In this document: piece after piece, positions 1-24,310 of the stretch | Layout of the letters: each line of letters opens with the position of its first letter | Position numbering within the stretch: position 1 is the stretch's first letter | Assembly (NCBI GenBank): GCA_963693365.1 | Contig: CAVNZM010000001.1 | Span: 11,284,001-11,348,000 of the forward strand | DNA: 64,000 nucleotides | Reading direction: 5' to 3' | Source of the DNA: Amoebidium appalachense | Lineage: Eukaryota; Ichthyosporea | The notes under the pieces: generated by a model | The model's input: only the letters and a program-made list of their open reading frames with translations | Database searches by the model: none | Told to the model about the DNA's origin: nothing | Made by a program: the position numbers and the translations under genes

Positions 1-65
1 TATCTTAGTTGGGTTTCGTGGACGAGAGGAACAGGCCGAAACCGGGAACTGTGGGTGCCTGGCCC

Positions 66-169
66 TTTTGAGGATGGGCTCTGCTTATTATGCCTACTTT
101 TAGTGTGGTTTGCACTCTGCATTCTGTTGTTCTTCATGAATGTCCGCTTCGTACTCTTTAACGTATTAT

Positions 170-175
<6 letters not shown>
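66..175 (+). repeat. Dispersed poly(C)-tailed intronic element, copy 1
   Basis: The copy contains GATGGGCTCTGCTTATTATG followed by a T/G-rich middle, then a TTCATGAATGT-like block and TACTCTTTAACGTATTATAC leading into the C run. The same order of blocks recurs near 2.38, 9.49, 12.54, 49.38 and 63.34 kb. A shorter relative of the 5' half (ATGGGCTTTGCTTGTGCATA) sits just downstream at about 234. All copies seen lie on the plus strand. Confidence 0.6.
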
Positions 176-202
<27 letters not shown>

Positions 203-557
203 CCCCCCCTCCCTTTCCCCCCCCCCCGGGGGTAATGGGCTTTGCTTGTGCATACTTTTTGTGTGCCATGGAAAACCATGTTTGTTTAAAGACCCTGACA
301 ACGGCCTGTCCTCTCGCAACTATTCGTTTCTCTTTTGTGTATTAGTTTCTGTGAGTATTGATGTCGCTACTCAACCTTTTTGCCACTCTCTAGTGCATAA
401 TCCCCCCCCCCCCCCTCCCCCCCCCCCCCCCCCCACCACCACCACCACCTCTCCCCCTTCCCCCCTTCTTCCTCCCCCTCCTGCCCCCCGCCTCTCTTCA
501 GCTCCAAAGTCCTCCTTTCTTCTCATCATCCCCCCCCCCCCCCCCCCCCCCCCGAAG

Positions 558-716
<159 letters not shown>

Positions 717-962
717 CGTAATCCCCCCCCTTCCACACGCACACAAACACGTAATCCCCCCCCCTCCCCCTCCCCCCCCCCCCCCCCCAAAAAAAAAAAA
801 AAAAAAAAATCTTCCGTGGCCCAAAACCAAGAGTAGCCGTGGCCGTTGACTGGGGGCACCGTTTCGAGTGATGCACCAGCCAAATGCGACATCCTATTGC
901 TCGGGTATGTTCTTACACCACCCCACCGGTTCTCTGTCCCCCTGCCTACTTCCCCCCCACCC

Positions 963-993
<31 letters not shown>

Positions 994-1054
994 AAAAAAA
1001 AAAATTTTAAAAAAAAATGTTACGACTCCAAACATCCCATGCCACATCACATCG

Positions 1055-1092
<38 letters not shown>

Positions 1093-1172
1093 CTAAAAAG
1101 CGTTGTTTCCGTTTTTGCTTGGCAACAATTAGGGCACATAGGTGTACCATTGCTGACTTGCTAGCTTTGCAG

Positions 1173-2073
1173 ATATGCCAGTGGGTTGATCGAACTTCTA
1201 AACGTGTCCGGTGGTGAGTTTCCCCCCCTCTCCCCTTCCGCCCCTTGCGCATGAAAGTTTCTGTTGGTGGTTTTTCTGTTGTCGTATATCTTTGCTTGTT
1301 TGTTTCCCATGCTCTATTGCGTACCCCCTTCACCCCATCGGTTGTTTTTCCATGCTCAAAGTCTTCCCCCCCCCCCCCCCCCAAAAAAAAAAAAAAAAAA
1401 AAAAGAGGAGGGGGGAAGGAAAAACGGAAAAAGATATGATCATAAGTTCTGTCAAAGCACCTAGATTTTACCTTTTCCGATTTAGTTTTATTCCCTTTTG
1501 TATTCAGTTCGTTCTTTGTTAGTCAATATTACCCCCTTATGCATGAACATGCCCCCCAGGCTTCCCTTCCTTCCTCCACAATATCGCCCCTGCAAACCTT
1601 TCGTTTTCAATCGAATCCTTAGGGAACAAACCTGCCAATGTGAAATGCCAACCTCCCCCCCCCCCAACATACACACACCCTTCACAAGTCCTCTTTCTCT
1701 CTCTCTTCTCCCCCCCCCCCCCTCCCCCAGCTCTCTCTCTCTCTCTCTCTCTCTCCTCCCCCCCCTCCCCTCCCCCCCCCCCCCCCCTCCCCCTCACCAG
1801 GGGCTTACCCACCCGTTCGAACACGTTAAAGTTCCACTTGGTCAGGTGCACTGCCCCCCAGTGGCATGGGCCAAACCTATTGGTTTATTACGTGGGGTAA
1901 CCCTCTAATAAAGCAATAGTTGCCAGGTTAAGTTCCCCCCCTGTTTTCTCTGTCTCCATGTCCCCCCCCCCCCCCCCCCCCCTTTCCCCCCCCCCCCCCC
2001 CCCTCCCCCCCTCCCCCTCTTCCCCCTCCCCCTCCCCCTCTCTCTCCCCCCTCTCCTTCCTCTCTCCCCCCCC

Positions 2074-2107
<34 letters not shown>

Positions 2108-2310
2108 CTCCCCTTCTCTATAGGTTAGGGAGTCGGGGAGCTTTGTAGAAGCCCGGCTTATGCTCTGTCTCTCTGCTTCTTTCTTTGCTTTTTTTTTTTT
2201 CGTCTGCTTGCAGATTTTGTAGACTCTGCGTTCTTAGATTGCTGCTCCTTGAACAACCCTGCTCGTCTTTGGCCAAGACGCGTGGACTCGCCTATTGCTG
2301 TTGAAACAAA
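1173..2310 (+). CDS. Possible upstream exons of the tomosyn-like gene
   Basis: Three acceptor/donor-bounded segments could be exons. They are 1173-1213 (reads YASGLIELLNVSG, donor gtgagt), 1801-1893 (open in two frames), and 2214-2310 (reads FVDSAFLDCCSLNN and continues to SPIAVETK, donor gtatga). The last resembles the part of tomosyn before the second WD repeat block. The splice phase of 2214-2310 does not fit the next good exon at 2631, so either an exon is missing between them or a boundary is wrong. The assignments rest on weak similarity and position. Confidence 0.35.
1930..2125. repeat. Polypyrimidine C/CT tract
   Basis: About 190 bp of almost uninterrupted C and T with several C runs. 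It lies just before the acceptor at 2213 and is probably the 3' part of an intron. Confidence 0.8.
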
Positions 2311-2378
2311 GTATGAGTTGGGAACCACGCGCGAGAGGTTAAAGAGTCGAAACCCATGCTTTTGTGGAGGCATAGGAA

Positions 2379-2517
2379 CCCCCCTGATGATGGGCTCTGT
2401 TCAAGTGTCTTCTGCCTGCACGCTTGAAATGTTTTGATTTTGGATTTCCCACCTTTGTGACGCTTTGTTGTTGCTCTTTGTTGGCTCCTTCATATTTCCA
2501 ACCCTCTAACGCATACA

Positions 2518-2522
<5 letters not shown>
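2379..2522 (+). repeat. Dispersed poly(C)-tailed intronic element, copy 2
   Basis: The copy begins GAACCCCCCTGATGATGGGC and ends CCAACCCTCTAACGCATACA followed by 30 C. The 5' block is nearly identical to the one at about 34.89 kb, and the 3' block to the one at about 12.79 kb. It lies in a tomosyn intron. Confidence 0.65.
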
Positions 2523-2552
<30 letters not shown>

Positions 2553-2630
2553 CGCCCCCTCCCCGGCACTTGAGATCATCGAATCCATCTACAAACGCAC
2601 ACACACAAACTCACTCCATGACACCCCCAG

Positions 2631-14353
<11,723 letters not shown>

Positions 14354-14724
14354 TGTGTTCAGCCTCCAGCCAGCAAGGGGATTGCAACATTCAGTCTAAG
14401 GTATCTAGGTTTCTTACCTTCAATAGGCATGTATTTACATTTTATTTTACTTTAATGTCCCTGCCAGTCTATTTTTTTGATGTCGAAGTATTGCGAATAT
14501 ATGCCAGTTTTCCCAAAAGACTATCGACAAAAATGGTTGATCAAAGCAAAATTGAGCATTTACTTGTGCCTTTACAAGTGTAGTTAGGTACTTCAGGCAG
14601 GGGTGTTACAGTGCCGTTGCTTGTGATTGTTGTTGAGTTATTAAGTATGAGGTTCTGAGGGGCTAGGGGAAGGTGGGTGTTTTTGTTGTTGTTGTTGTGT
14701 GTTTGTGGTGGTGGTCGTGGCGGT

Positions 14725-14769
<45 letters not shown>

Positions 14770-14778
14770 GGGGGGGGG

Positions 14779-14818
<40 letters not shown>

Positions 14819-15999
14819 GGCTGGATGTCTGTATGTTTGTATGTATCGGATGTAAATGCTTGGCCGTGCTAAATGCCTTCGTGCCTATAGGTCGACAATG
14901 TTGCCAGCAACGGGTACAGATGTGTTTCCGTGGCATTAATACCTGACAGTCAGGAAGTAGGCCAATCGTGAAATCATGAGATTTCGTGGTGGAAATTATT
15001 TCAGTCGTAATAGGACCCCTGTATGTATCTAGGCCTGGGGTCTAGCTATAGATTATTTTTAGTGTGTAACCCATGCTCGTGTTATCAATGTGTATACTAA
15101 ATCATTTTAAAAATATATTAAAATTCTTTCGTTCAGAAACCAGCCGGGGTGTGCCTATCAGGATCGAATGTTTTGTTGTTCGGCTGCACGGTCTGTTGTT
15201 CGGAGGTAAAAGGGGAGGTGGGCAGCGTGGGGAGATGGTGTGTACGTGCCTGCTCTTGTGTGAGTTTGGTTGAAAAGACTGTATTCAGAAAGGGCGGAGG
15301 GGAGGAGGACCAAGGCATAGCCGGTCTAGACCGGACCGACGGCTCGGACCGGTCCTGGGGTCGGACCGGACCGGACCGGTCCTCACTTTTGAGGACCGGT
15401 GTATTCAGCACTTCTTTTTTCGTTGTTTTCTTGTGTTTTCCTTGTTATGACTATGCCCAGTGTCAACCCGGCTCTCTCGGCCCTTTCCTTATCCTCTTCC
15501 CTCTCCTCCCGCCCTCTACACTCTCTTCTCCACTCTCTTTCCTCTCTTTCCACACACACGCACGCTTGCTCTTTCAGATCTCGATGCACCCATAACATAT
15601 GTAGCTCGACAGGAAAGATCTCTGAAATGAGCAGGCAAGACTCAGCCACGTAATGAACTGAGTGGGCCAGTGTGTGTCCGTATGCTCATACTTGCTGCAA
15701 ACGGATATGAAGGGAGGAGAATCCCTGTTGTTGTGCTAGACAGCGCTAACTCTGGCTGTAGTGGCAACCAGGCATAGGGGAAGGAGACTGAGCTCGAGGG
15801 GGAGGGGGGGGGGGGGAGGGGGGGGGGAAGTAAGGTGGGAAAAGGGGGGGCGGGGGGGGATGGGCAAGCTGGAGAGCTGCCAGGGGCACGGGAGGGGGGG
15901 AGGTAGGGGGCGAGGGGGGGGGGGGAGGGGTCCAGGGGAGGGGGTTATACAGAGGGAGCTCGAGAGGGAGTTAACATATGCTCGGAGAGGTGAGGTGAG

Positions 16000-16032
<33 letters not shown>

Positions 16033-17105
16033 GAAGGGCCGTGGGAGGGTCGGACGGGGAGGGGAAGGGAGGGGGGGGGGGGAAGGGGGGGGGGAAGGGG
16101 GGGGGCAAAAAGGACCGAACTCGGACCGGGACCGGACCGCCAAAATGGCAGACCGAGCCGGACCGGACCGACAGGGGGGTGAGCAATGCCTTGGGTAGGA
16201 CACGTTCAGGGGAATAGCCTATTGTCAACGTGACAGCTGAAAGGGACGGTCTTATGGGGGGTTGGTGTGGGTGGGTGTGGGTGGGCGGGTGGATGGGTGG
16301 GTGTGGGTGTGTGTGGGTGTGTGGGTGTGTGTGTGTGTGTGGGTGTGTGTGTGCAGTGTGTGTGTGTGTGTGTGCGTGTGTGTGTATGCGTGTGTGTGTG
16401 TGTGGAGGGAGGGGGGGTGGGGGGGGGGGGATCGCATCACGCCGCGTGCGTGTGAATGTGCTATACTGCATGAGAGTGGGTGTTCATCGGTGGGCGTTTA
16501 GGTGAGGGGTCGTATTGTGGGTACGTTCCCTTAGCTCATCATGCTTGACTCGCGAGGAGTGATTTCTCTGCAGCTGCCCGCTTAATCTGCCAATCCTCTT
16601 TGGACTGGCTCTTCTTTATTTTTCCGATATTCTTCACCACCCCTCTTGGGTAAGACTGCATTGTTGTCCCATTCAAGTTCATCTCTTCATGTTTCGTGAC
16701 TTGCAACCCCGTTGCCTCGAGACCCTGGCCCGGGCCGGGTCCCAAGGTGGAGGTAGTCTATGACTACATACGTAATCTTTGTGTTTTAGACTATTCATTA
16801 GCTAGTTTGATACATGTGTGACGTCATTTACTATTCGTTTTGGCGGGAAATATTCAGGATCGATGATGTCATCATTTGTGTCCAAGCCCACATATAAAAG
16901 CTGACTGAGCGTTCAGGTGGGCCGTTCTATGATACGGCCGGGTTTGCACACACACTCGTCGTGCAGATTTCAGTGTGGGCAGATCACCAATAGCACGTGT
17001 AGGGATCGGGCATACACAGGAGAGAGTACTCCTGATGCTTGATTGTGCGAAATACAGATTCAACTCAAACACAGTCCATGATCGCATCACAGGGGATCAA
17101 GCCAC

Positions 17106-17175
<70 letters not shown>

Positions 17176-17916
17176 CTGTTCCGCTTACCGTGGATACCTG
17201 ATAGTGATCAATTAGGTGCAGCAACATAGTGCACAATCTGTATCTCTATGTGTCCATTTCGCACGCACCTTTGTTTTCTTCCATATTGGGTGCGTAGATT
17301 GCTTTACATGCATTGTACAGGCACATGAATGGACGGTGTAACACCTAAAAAATCAAATTGTGTCTTACGGTCTCAGCAGGAGTCGAAATGCATTATGTAA
17401 AGAGACCACAGATATAATTATAACACGTCCCTGCTGCAGGAGTTGCTTTGGTATACGAAGTTCAACTACCGCAGGGCTGGTGGTGGTGGTGGCGGTAATG
17501 GAGGTTAAAGGGAAGGGGGTGGAGGTTGGGCGGGGGGGGGGGGGGGGGGGGGGGGGCTGGCTGTCACGGGCGGCACCAATCCATTTCTGCAATTAGTCTA
17601 GGCCGACTCGGAATATCCGACTCTCAAGACAAAGCCATTTGAGTGTTGAGAGCTCAAGCAATGGAACTTGTTTCTGAATACAGTAACTCTGGGGGCTAAT
17701 CTGAAACCATGACATACTTGAGTGATTTTCCAGCCTTCTTTCACAAAAGGCACTGTAATCAACCAACAAACCAACCCCCCCCCCCCCCCTCTCCCCCCCC
17801 CGTGCAAGTCTGTTTTCTTTATGTAGATGTATGAACATGCTAAAAACTGGACAAGAACTAAAAAAACCAATTGCAACATACATAGTAGATTACACACTGA
17901 CAGTCCACATCTTGGA
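14354..17916. other. Spacer after tomosyn: homopolymers, polypurine, GGACC-rich patches
   Basis: No coding region could be supported. Contents include a T(n)G(n) tract (about 14724-14815); two patches rich in GGACCGG/CCGGACC (about 15325-15405 and 16110-16170) about 750 bp apart; a G-rich polypurine block (about 15775-16100); a (GT)n patch (about 16320-16400); a CRE-like TGACGTCA (16819-16826) and a TATA-like CATATAAAAG (16891-16900); and a C(n)A(n) tract (17108-17173). A minus-strand frame at 16539-16745 is not recognisably a gene. Confidence 0.6.
16819..16900 (+). promoter_or_regulatory. Promoter-like CRE and TATA motifs
   Basis: A palindromic TGACGTCA, a second GATGATGTCATC-like palindrome (about 16862-16873) and CATATAAAAG occur within 82 bp. 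No gene with a clear start follows, so this may serve an unrecognised transcript, belong to a mobile element, or be chance. Confidence 0.3.
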
Positions 17917-19215
17917 CTGGCACGAAAATGCAAGTGAGCCCCCTGTTAACAGAATTACTCAGTAAACATGCAATGCGGGAGTCACCTAGTGCAAAAATAA
18001 CTCTCTGCAAAACTTTCTGTCAAATAAACCGAATTACTCAGTAAATATGCAATGTGGGAGTTATCTAGTGCAAAAATAACCCTCTGCAAAACTTTCTGTC
18101 AAATAAACCGAGGGGAGGGGGAACTGCCGTTCACTCGGGTGATCCAGGGCTGTAAAGGGAGAGGTTTGAGCGGGAAGAGGGGGGGGGGGGGGGGGGGGGG
18201 GAGGTGGGGGACTGACATGGCAGGGCTAGGGAAGTCCACCAAAGGTGACTGCTTTCGGGTCTCGGTTATAGCATTTAGTGCAGGGGGAAATGTCTTGAAA
18301 CAGCCCGTGCCCTGCTGCTCCGTATCCCGAAGCATTTGCGCCTGACACTTCAACATTGAGAGATGTCCCATCAAAATAGCATATAGGCCGGAACATATGG
18401 CAGCAGGTGTTTGTGGAAGTAATTGTGAATATTGTGGGACACTTACTATATATATGGTTGAAAAAAGGACTAAAAAAATGGTGGTTGGTGGCTTGAAGAT
18501 TCGCCTATGGTAGAAGTTCGACGTCCATCTGATAGAGCTGATGCCTGACTGCCTGCAGTTAAGGGGGCTTTTGGGTTTGGACCTTTTTGTTTTGTTCTTT
18601 ATTATAAATGAGCACCTCTGCATTTTAACGGGTACCGGCCCTAAAAGATTTAACTTAAAGGAGCTCACGAACCATTATGAGTTCAAAAACTGTACAGGGT
18701 TGAAGGCTCATCCTAGCACTATAAGGCTACTTTTTTTAGTTTAATAAAAACTTTTTACTTGCACATTGAATGAGACCGATTACCAAAGTCTTAAACTTTG
18801 AGCTTTTGCCCAATCATCACATCTATTTAATTCCCCGCAGCCCGCCACTGGTAAACAATTGTAAGTTTACATTTTCTACATAGATTTAGGGATTGAACTT
18901 TTTTGGGTGTGGCCCGCGGGATTGAGGGGGGGGGGAGTTCGAGGGGGTGGGGAGGGGGGAGGGCGGAGGGGAGGGGGGGGGGGGAGGGTCCTCAACACGG
19001 TGCCCACTGTAGCTCCAGGGGCTGGGGACGAGATAGAGGGATTATGATGGTCTCCAAGTGCACAAACATTCCTCTGAAGGAGGTTCCTACGTGTCTACAC
19101 AGACTCTGAAGGTCTCTCCCGTCTACTTTTATGATATCCTTTTCTGGCTCAAGGGATATGTCTGATCTGAAGGTTACTAAGTTAGTGCATGCGCACGCAT
19201 GCATGTGTGTGTGTG
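17917..19215 (+). repeat. Segmental direct duplication, left copy
   Basis: Matches 20351-21630 in the same order and orientation. Matching blocks are GCACGAAAATGCAAGTGAGC, the CTCTGCAAAACTTTCTGTCA block, TCCGTATCCCGAAGCATTTG, a GTGGGACACTTACTATATAT block, a GGTGGCTTGAAGA block, and ATGTCTGATCTGAAGGTTAC leading into TTAGTGCATG and (GT)n. Divergence is large, with many small indels and different G runs. No coding potential was recognised. Confidence 0.75.
17952..18109 (+). repeat. 79-bp tandem repeat, two units
   Basis: Units 17952-18030 and 18031-18109 both begin GAATTACTCAGTAAA and end in CTTTCTGTCAAATAAACC. They differ at a handful of bases. The right copy of the segmental duplication has only one unit, so this step is later. 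Confidence 0.9.
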
Positions 19216-19334
19216 TGTTGAACACGTGCGCAAGTGTGTGCCAGTGTGTGTGTGTGTGCGTGTGTGTGGTCTGTGTGTGTGTGTGTGCGTGTGTTCATGT
19301 GTGTGTGTGTGTGTGTGTGTGTGTTCGCGCGCGC

Positions 19335-19418
<84 letters not shown>

Positions 19419-19425
19419 ACAGTGT
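19200..19425. repeat. (GT)n compound microsatellite
   Basis: About 220 bp of GT repeats interrupted by GCGC-type units near 19325-19335. It marks the right end of the left segmental copy; a comparable (GT)n array follows the right copy. Confidence 0.85.
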
Positions 19426-20350
19426 GAGTGTATGTGTGTTTGTGTATATAGATGGGTGGCTGGGTGGGCGGTTGGATCCCCCCCCCCCCCCCCCCCCTCT
19501 TCCCCTCTCTCCCACTCCTCGATTCGTCTGTGGATGAACTGCCCCCCCTCCCCCCCTTCCCCCTCCCCCCACCCACCCACCGACCCATCCCCTCACCCCC
19601 CACCCCGCCCCCACCCACCCCCAACACCTTCCCTAACACCTTCTCCAACAATTAACAAAAAAGAAAAAGAAGAAAGAATATGTACAGTCGAAAAGCCGGG
19701 GCACATATTTATCTCACACTCTACCCATACACACTAACTCCCCCCCCCCCCCCCCCCACCCCCCACCCCCTCCCCTTCTGCCCCCCTCCCACCCCTTCTC
19801 CCCCCCCTCCCCCCCAATCATAAAAAAAAATGGGAGGGGGGAGGGGGGGAGGGGGGGGGGGGGAGAAGGGGGGGGGAGGGGGGGGGGGAAGCAATTGCAA
19901 GACTGAACAAATACCTACACATAGGGGGGCCGTGCGCATGTGTGTGCGCGCGCCACGTGTGCGGCAAGCAGGTCCTGGATGTGTTTTGCATATTAGGGTT
20001 TTCAGCTTTTTTATATACCCCATCCATGATCTCGTACCGTAGCTACTAGAAGTAGGGAGAAGATTAGCTGGCGCACAGGCAAGTAAAAGTGTTTGTTGGC
20101 AGCAGCTAGCAAAAAGGGGTACGATTTTATAGTCTGGAAGAGATATTGGTCACCGTCAAAGGAAGGGAGCGAGTATCTTCATATTTTGTGCAAATAACAT
20201 GCCGAGTATGAAAGGTTGTGTTAAAGGGGGGAGGGGGGGGGGGGGGGGGGGGGAGGGGTGGGGGGGGAGGCTCTTAGCCAAAATGGGAATGTTCCAAGCT
20301 AATGGCTTATCGGTTGGCAGATTCCTTCACACTAACATTCACATGTTAGA

Positions 20351-21527
20351 ACAGCACGAAAATACAAATGAGCCCCCTGTTAATAATCACTTGGTAAATG
20401 CGCAACATGGGAGTTATTCGATTATAAACAGACCCTCTGCATAACTTTCCTGCCAAAAAACAGGGGGGGGGGGGGGGGGGGGGGGGGGAGGGGAGGGGGG
20501 GGGGAGGGGGGGGGGGGGGGGGGGGGGGAGGGGGGAGAGGGAGAATGGGCGGCTGGATATGGCTAAACCACCATATCTTACTGCTTCCGGGTCTGGCTTT
20601 TGCATTTAGGGCAGGGGCGAAACCTCCCTGATGTTTCTGCTCCGCATCCCGAAGCATTTTGTTCTTACACAGTCGGTTTTGACATACACTTTCAGTCCCA
20701 ACCATGCATTCAGAGACATTGCCCCGTGCACCCCAAACTGCATATAGTCCGGACAACGTGGGAACAGGCTTTCCCGGAGGTGATTGTGATTGTGGGACGC
20801 TCACTATGTATACGTTAAAAGAGGAAAATGTGATAGCTTGATGGTTGATGGCTTGAAGAAGAAGATTCACCGGATACGAGAATTTGTGGTATACCGTATG
20901 AGCATGTGTGAGCATATGGGCACACATTTCTACTTTTATTGATTTTATGAAAATTTCTTTTTTGCATCATAGAATTCCGGTGCCACAGTTAAACATGCAT
21001 CCCATAGAGCTAGTACTTGACTGTCTCATAGCAGCGTGTTACGGGGGGTCCGAAACCATTTTCGCAAAACTTGTGCGCTCTTCCACGGAGACCAGCTTGT
21101 AAGGGGGGCTTCCTTCATTTTAGCTCTAATCAAAAATAAACCTGAGCTATTCTTTAAATCATCAAAATCGTTCAACCTCCCACACCTCCTCTGGTGAACG
21201 TAAGTTGAGAATTGACCCTATTAGGTATTTAAAACTGTTCGAATAGTCATCCGGGGGGGAGGGGGAGGGTCCTTCAATGCAAATCTAAAGAATCCGGGGG
21301 GTTGGGGGGGGGGGGAGGGGGGGGGAGGGGGGGCAGATGGTGGGAAGGTGCACCGAAGCAGGACCATTATGAAGCAGGTTCACTTGGGTGCCTACAGCAA
21401 TATGTACAGATGGAAGCTCCCTCCCTTCGTCTAGATCTACTTCTATATCAGCGTCTGGCTCATGGGATACTATATATACTATGATATATATCATATGATA
21501 TATATATCATATACTATATATATATTA

Positions 21528-21590
<63 letters not shown>

Positions 21591-21630
21591 ATGTCTGATT
21601 TACTAAGGTTAGTGCATGGGCATGCGCGCG
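20351..21630 (+). repeat. Segmental direct duplication, right copy
   Basis: Matching blocks in order are AGCACGAAAATACAAATGAG, TCCGCATCCCGAAGCATTTT, GTGGGACGCTCACTATGTAT, GATGGCTTGAAGA, the GAAGCAGGTTCACTTGGGTG block, and ATGTCTGATTTACTAAGGTT leading into TTAGTGCATGGGCATG and (GT)n. The offset from the left copy is about 2.43 kb. It includes a large G-rich insert (20462-20540) and a (TA)n array (about 21535-21590). Confidence 0.75.
21480..21590. repeat. AT-rich (TA)n array
   Basis: Starts as ATATATCATATGATATA-type palindromes and becomes pure TA repeats for about 55 bp. It could extrude a cruciform. Confidence 0.9.
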
Positions 21631-21734
21631 TGTATGTGTGCTTATGTGTGTGGGCTTATGTGCATGCATGTGTGTGTATATCATGTCTGTGTGTGTGCGG
21701 CATGTGGATTTGTGTGTGTATATTTGTTTGTGAC

Positions 21735-21854
<120 letters not shown>

Positions 21855-21989
21855 ACGCGCGTGCGTGCGTGCGTGCGTGCGTGCGCATGCGCTTGTGTGT
21901 GCACGTGTGCGTGTGTGTGTATGTAGGCACGTGTGTTTGTACCAGTGTGCCACGGCGTGTGCCTGTGTGTGTGTGTGTAGATCGGCGTG

Positions 21990-22792
21990 GTTGGGCGGTT
22001 AGAGCTGCCTTGCCTCCCCCCCCCCCTCCCTTCACACTCCGGGATCGGTCGATGGGTGGGCTACGCCCCTCTTCGCCACCAAACCCTCTCTCCGCCGGAA
22101 TATCGCCACAAAACAATAACACAACAACAACTGCACACAACAAAAACTTGGGGGGGAACTCCCCAAAACAACAACAACTTGCACACACAAAACAAAGGAA
22201 AAAGGTCTCTAGCCGGCTTTTTAATCCACCTTCAAGTTGCCGGGGGGGGGGGGGGGGGGGGGGGGGGAGGGAGAGAAAAAGAGGGGGGGGGGGCATTTCT
22301 CTCGTCTCAGTGTATGTCTTTTTTTATTTGTTTATTTTATTTAAAATATCCCGCTTTGTTCCCAGGGATGCCTTTAGGGGTCGGACTCCCTCATGGGCAC
22401 TTGTTCTTCCGGGCTTCCACTGATTAGGCACCGCGGCCGACTGTACCCTAGCCAGGGTGGTAATATGATGCATTCAGCTAGGCGTGTACACACCTTTACT
22501 AATTCTAACTAGTAACAATATTACAATATTAGCCCAGGGTTTTTGCCCCAGCCTCGCTAGTGCGGGGTCTATTTAATAGAGTAAATATCTTTCAGCCTTT
22601 TTTATTTGGATGGCAGAATGTTTTCTCTCTGGATACAGGCTCTGAGGCATGTTACGTGCAGCATATGTAATGGCACACGACAAGCAACACCGATTGTTAC
22701 ATCTGCTTGCTAGCCTAGCCATCCTTCTGGCCCAATCGTGTTTTCTCAGAGAAGCCCAAGGCCTCTATTGTATAACGCCGATTTGAAGTGCT

Positions 22793-22832
<40 letters not shown>

Positions 22833-23299
22833 CGGGAAAAAAGGCTGGGGAGCGCCGGGGGGGGGGGGGGGGGGGGGGGGCGCCGGGGGGCGGGGGGGGG
22901 GGGGAGGGGAGGGGGGGGGGGGGGTAAGGCAGGCAGTGTGGTATGAGTGGATGAATGAATTGGGGTGAATTTTGATGTGTAGCTGTGTGTGCACGTGTAT
23001 GTGCTGAAGTCTGACGTGTGTGTGTTTATGGCTTGAGGGCGAGGCTGGTGCATATGGGATGGTACGCAGTTTTGCCCGCCAAAATTTGAAAATTTTAGGT
23101 GCTGCGCAAACCAATCAGATGTAAATGCGCTGACACTGACGTCACTTCCTGATAAAACAAAAAAATGCATCTTCGTATTTACTCAACATTTATCTAAAAA
23201 TGACTTCTTCAAAATTTATAAAACCCCCATAAAAGTGTTTATAAAACTTAATTGCATCAGCTATAAACCCCTCTAATGATGTTTGTTTGTAATTTAAAT
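21990..23299. other. Spacer with long G runs; no gene recognised
   Basis: Contains G runs at about 22242-22267, 22795-22832, 22858-22880 and 22888-22924. The non-repetitive remainder (22310-22740, 22930-23300) showed no supported exon. A CCAATCAG motif occurs near 23110. Confidence 0.5.
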
Positions 23300-23662
23300 C
23301 CAGGGCTTCAAATCGACACCATTGCTCGCTTTGTTAGGTGTCAAGAATGATCAAGCAGGGGTGTGGCGACTTGACTTCAAGTCGCGATTTGAAGTCACCA
23401 AGCACCTGACTTCCACCAAGTCAAGTCAAGCCTTGAGGCTAGACATAGGAGTGACTTGATGGGGGGAGGGGGGCTTAGGGCGGGGAAGCATAGGATGGTG
23501 GGTGAAAAGGTGGGGCGCAATGTCCGTCCGTGGCCCAGCTGCCCGGAGGAGTTACTAAAAATAGTAATCTTCCAAGTCGCGACTTGTAAGTCAAGTCGAG
23601 TCATCAATATCAGCAAACAATTATAATTATAAGTCAAGTCAAGTCGTTGAGGCTCTGCCACA
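23300..23662. mobile_element. Possible non-autonomous DNA transposon remnant (AAGTCAAGTC-rich)
   Basis: Several direct and inverted copies of the motif AAGTCAAGTC / GACTTGACTT flank a unique centre. Examples are GGCGACTTGACTTCAAGTCG (about 23366), CCAAGTCAAGTCAAGCC (about 23417) and TAAGTCAAGTCAAGTCGTTG (about 23630). Subterminal arrays of this kind are known from some hAT-like elements. No transposase frame or target-site duplication was established. Confidence 0.4.
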
Positions 23663-24310
23663 TCGATGGCATCAAGGCCGTGTTTACGTTTCGGTCACGC
23701 ATGATGAAGTATGACGTCGGGGGAAAAAACGCAGGCATAAAAACGGAGGTGTCAGAGCTGGTTTGGTCAGAAAAAGGCAGGAAAAGGTGAATGGATGTAG
23801 ATAGAAACAGAAGGTGTGTGTGTGCATGCGTGTGTGTGTGTGTGTGCGTGCGTATGTGCGCGTGTGTGTGTTCTCATCGGTGTGGTTTCTATGCCTGGTG
23901 TGGTTTCTAGGCCTGCATGCCTGGGCCGTGGTCTGTATGTGTGAGTGTGTATGTGCGCGTGTGTGTGCAGGGTGCGTGTGTGCATGCGTCAGTGTATATG
24001 CGTCTCCGTGTGGCGGGCATGTCTTCTACTTCATATGCATGTATATGCGTGTATAAATGTTTGCTTTTGGGTATGCTTTCGGGGGTCGATGCAGTTGGCG
24101 TGTGTGCATTTCTGCATGTTGCCCTTTTGCCATCTGCTGATGTGTCGTGTCATGGAGCTTGAGTATGGGATATCGAAAGCGTATTCGGAAGAGCGGAGCG
24201 GAGGCCGACCTAACCCAGCAGAAAGTTTCTAGAAAACGCTTTTTCTTGTATTGAAGATGATCTTCATGTTCTCACACACGTGTTTACAGGGACTATAAGT
24301 TCTTACGAAG

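Noticed and set aside
16539-16745. 68-codon minus-strand frame of ordinary composition
   Set aside because: No recognisable family, no partner exon and no promoter on that strand; treated as chance.
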